From an uncultured Anaerosacchariphilus sp. (lineage in GTDB: Bacteria; Bacillota; Clostridia; Lachnospirales; Lachnospiraceae), in NCBI GenBank assembly GCA_934402125.1, contig CAKRTY010000095.1:1-6462 (forward strand): 6,462 bases of DNA, read 5' to 3'. The notes beneath the pieces are model-generated. The model was not told the origin of the DNA. It did not search any database and saw only the letters and a program-made list of their open reading frames with translations. The translations under genes were made by a program, and so were the position numbers. Shown piece after piece: positions 5,394-6,462 of this stretch. Numbering within the stretch: position 1 is the first letter of the stretch; every line of letters begins with the position of its first letter.

Positions 5394-6211
5394 ATTCCGG
5401 TCACCACAGCTGTCACCAGCTCCTTGAACTGCTTTGCCACCCGGTCTGCCGTTTCCTGTACCTCTGCATGGTTCAGCTTCCTGGCTGACATACCGGCCGC
5501 CAGATTGGTGATGCAGGAGATTCCGCAGATCTCCATTCCCATATGGCGGGCCGCGATTGCTTCACAGACGGTACTCATGCCGACTGCGTCCGCGCCCAGG
5601 CTCCGAAACATGCGGATCTCAGCCGGAGTCTCATAGGCCGGTCCTGTCAGCTGGATATAGACGCCCTCCTTCAGGGGGATGCCCAGCTTTTCTGCCTCTT
5701 CTCTTACCACCTGACCCATACGGCGGCTGTAGACCTCACTCATGTCCGGGAACCGGGGTCCCAGCTCCTCCAGATTCGCCCCGATCAGAGGACTGGGTAC
5801 CATGGAGGAAATGTGATCGGTAATCAACATAAAATCTCCCGGCGCGAAATCAAAGTTCATGCCACCTGCCGCATTGGTGAGCAAAAGTTTTTTGGCGCCC
5901 ATCATACCCATAAGACGGGTGGGCAGTACCACTTCTTCCATGGAATAGCCCTCGTAATAATGAACCCGGCCCTGCATGATGACCACCGGAACCTGATTCA
6001 CGTAGCCGAAAACAAACCGTCCTTTATGTCCGGGTACGGTGGACACCGGGAAGCCTTCGATCTCCTGGTAGCTGACCTCAGCCCGGATATCAATACTCTC
6101 CGCGTAATCACCCAGACCGGATCCCAGAATCAGCGCCACTTCCGGTTGAAAATCTGTTTTCTCCCGAATACATCTCATACAGTTCTGCAGTTTCTCCAGT
6201 GCTTTGCTCAT
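5390..6211 (-). CDS. punA: Purine nucleoside phosphorylase, trimeric (PNP I/MTAP-like) type
   Basis: This 273-residue cytosolic enzyme cleaves inosine and guanosine with phosphate to free base and ribose-1-phosphate, in purine salvage. Residues matching the human trimeric PNP site are visible: Ser31 in LGSGLG, His62 in PGHKGR, Arg82, His84, Tyr86 and Glu87 in GRVHYYEG, Asn113 in LTNAAGG, Tyr193-Glu194 in GPAYETPAEIR (human Phe200-Glu201), Met212-Ser213 in VGMSTVCEA, Thr235-Asn236 in CITNLAAG, and His248. Glu and Asn in the base pocket argue for 6-oxopurine specificity. Two in-frame ATGs occur. The one at 6211 is preferred because AGGAGG at 6225-6220 is 8 bases upstream; from the ATG at 6217 the spacing would be only 2 bases and the protein two residues longer. 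The gene follows a PlsC-like acyltransferase by about 30 bases with no promoter seen, and its stop overlaps the S66 start. The symbol punA is by analogy to Gram-positive homologues. Confidence 0.95.
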   Translation of the reverse strand: MSKALEKLQNCMRCIREKTDFQPEVALILGSGLGDYAESIDIRAEVSYQEIEGFPVSTVPGHKGRFVFGYVNQVPVVIMQGRVHYYEGYSMEEVVLPTRLMGMMGAKKLLLTNAAGGMNFDFAPGDFMLITDHISSMVPSPLIGANLEELGPRFPDMSEVYSRRMGQVVREEAEKLGIPLKEGVYIQLTGPAYETPAEIRMFRSLGADAVGMSTVCEAIAARHMGMEICGISCITNLAAGMSARKLNHAEVQETADRVAKQFKELVTAVVTGI

Positions 6212-6219
6212 AGACATAC

Positions 6220-6227
6220 CCTCCTTT
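6220..6227 (-). promoter_or_regulatory. Ribosome binding site deciding the purine nucleoside phosphorylase start
   Basis: AAAGGAGG runs from 6227 to 6220. It stands 8 bases before the ATG at 6211 but only 2 before the ATG at 6217, so initiation at 6211 is favoured. It fills much of the gap after the acyltransferase stop. Confidence 0.7.
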
Positions 6228-6243
6228 GCTTATAAATGAAACC

Positions 6244-6462
6244 TTATTTTATTGCTGCTTCGTTTTCCTGTTCCGCAATGGTTTTTACGATCCGCTCCCG
6301 CACCAGCTCGGCAATGGCATTGGTCTTCAGATCCTTGTACTCCTCGTAGAAAATCGGCTCCAGGAAATGAACCTGAACCGTAACCGGGGCGATACTGTTC
6401 CGATCAAAGGGCTCAAAGGCGTTCAAAAGCGCCACCGGAACGATGGGAGCCCTGGCCTTCAC
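6244..6462 (-). CDS. plsC: 1-acyl-glycerol-3-phosphate acyltransferase family, C-terminal fragment (PlsC-like)
   Basis: An open frame enters from the window edge and ends with TAA at 6246-6244, giving 72-73 residues of a protein whose start lies beyond 6462. It begins KARAPIVPVALLNAF, close to the segment after the substrate-binding region of PlsC-type acyltransferases (A-x-x-x-x-PIVPV), followed by a beta-rich stretch VTVQVHFLEPIFYEEY and a helical tail (LVRERIVKTIAEQEN) common at their C-termini. Such enzymes acylate lysophosphatidic acid at the membrane to make phosphatidic acid. The catalytic HxxxxD and EGTR motifs would lie outside the window, so activity cannot be checked. The stop is 26 bases from the first possible PNP start, with no terminator between, so both genes probably share a transcript although their roles differ. 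Confidence 0.75.
   Translation of the reverse strand: MKARAPIVPVALLNAFEPFDRNSIAPVTVQVHFLEPIFYEEYKDLKTNAIAELVRERIVKTIAEQENEAAIK

Noticed and set aside
5543..6235. A plus-strand open frame of 230 codons opposite purine nucleoside phosphorylase
   Set aside because: It is antisense to a gene with every active-site residue in place, and its translation is low-complexity and His-rich with no family resemblance.

Overview
The window reads as a core-metabolism segment of a Firmicute of class Clostridia, most likely a Lachnospiraceae-type gut anaerobe. This is inferred from three things: strong AGGAGG-type ribosome binding sites on almost every gene, a split purine pathway (stand-alone IMP cyclohydrolase plus stand-alone AICAR transformylase in place of bifunctional PurH), and the style of the PotA protein. 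Every supported gene lies on the minus strand, so biological order runs from high to low coordinates. No RNA genes other than a riboswitch, no mobile elements, no tandem DNA repeats and no CRISPR array were seen. The longest gene-free stretch is about 215 bases (4315-4529) and is filled by a promoter and a riboswitch leader.

Region 1 (6462 to 4530): the 3' end of a PlsC-type acyltransferase, a trimeric-type purine nucleoside phosphorylase, and a family S66 serine peptidase (LD-carboxypeptidase/MccF-like). They are tightly packed (26-32 bases, then a 4-base ATGA overlap) and look like the tail of one operon. No convincing minus-strand terminator follows.

Region 2 (about 4500 to 2340): a strong promoter with an extended -10 element, a ZTP (pfl) riboswitch with visible P1, P2 and pseudoknot pairings, then purO (IMP cyclohydrolase) and a purH-like AICAR formyltransferase, closed by a hairpin terminator. 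The two enzymes perform the last two steps of IMP synthesis. ZTP/AICAR reports 10-formyl-tetrahydrofolate shortage, so the switch senses the substrate side of the enzyme it controls.

Region 3 (2333 to 1): a SigA-type promoter, an XRE-cupin regulator, a PotA-type polyamine ABC ATPase and the first 40 codons of a PotB-type permease. This is the start of a polyamine uptake operon, with each gene abutting or overlapping the signals of the next. The PotA protein is unusual: its C-terminal TOBE domain is split by an insertion of roughly 170 residues containing two similar Ig-like units.

The best candidates for something under-described are the Ig-like insertion in PotA, the expression platform of the ZTP riboswitch (apparently translational), and the coupling of an S66 peptidase to purine nucleoside phosphorylase. 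I see no wholly new system in the window.
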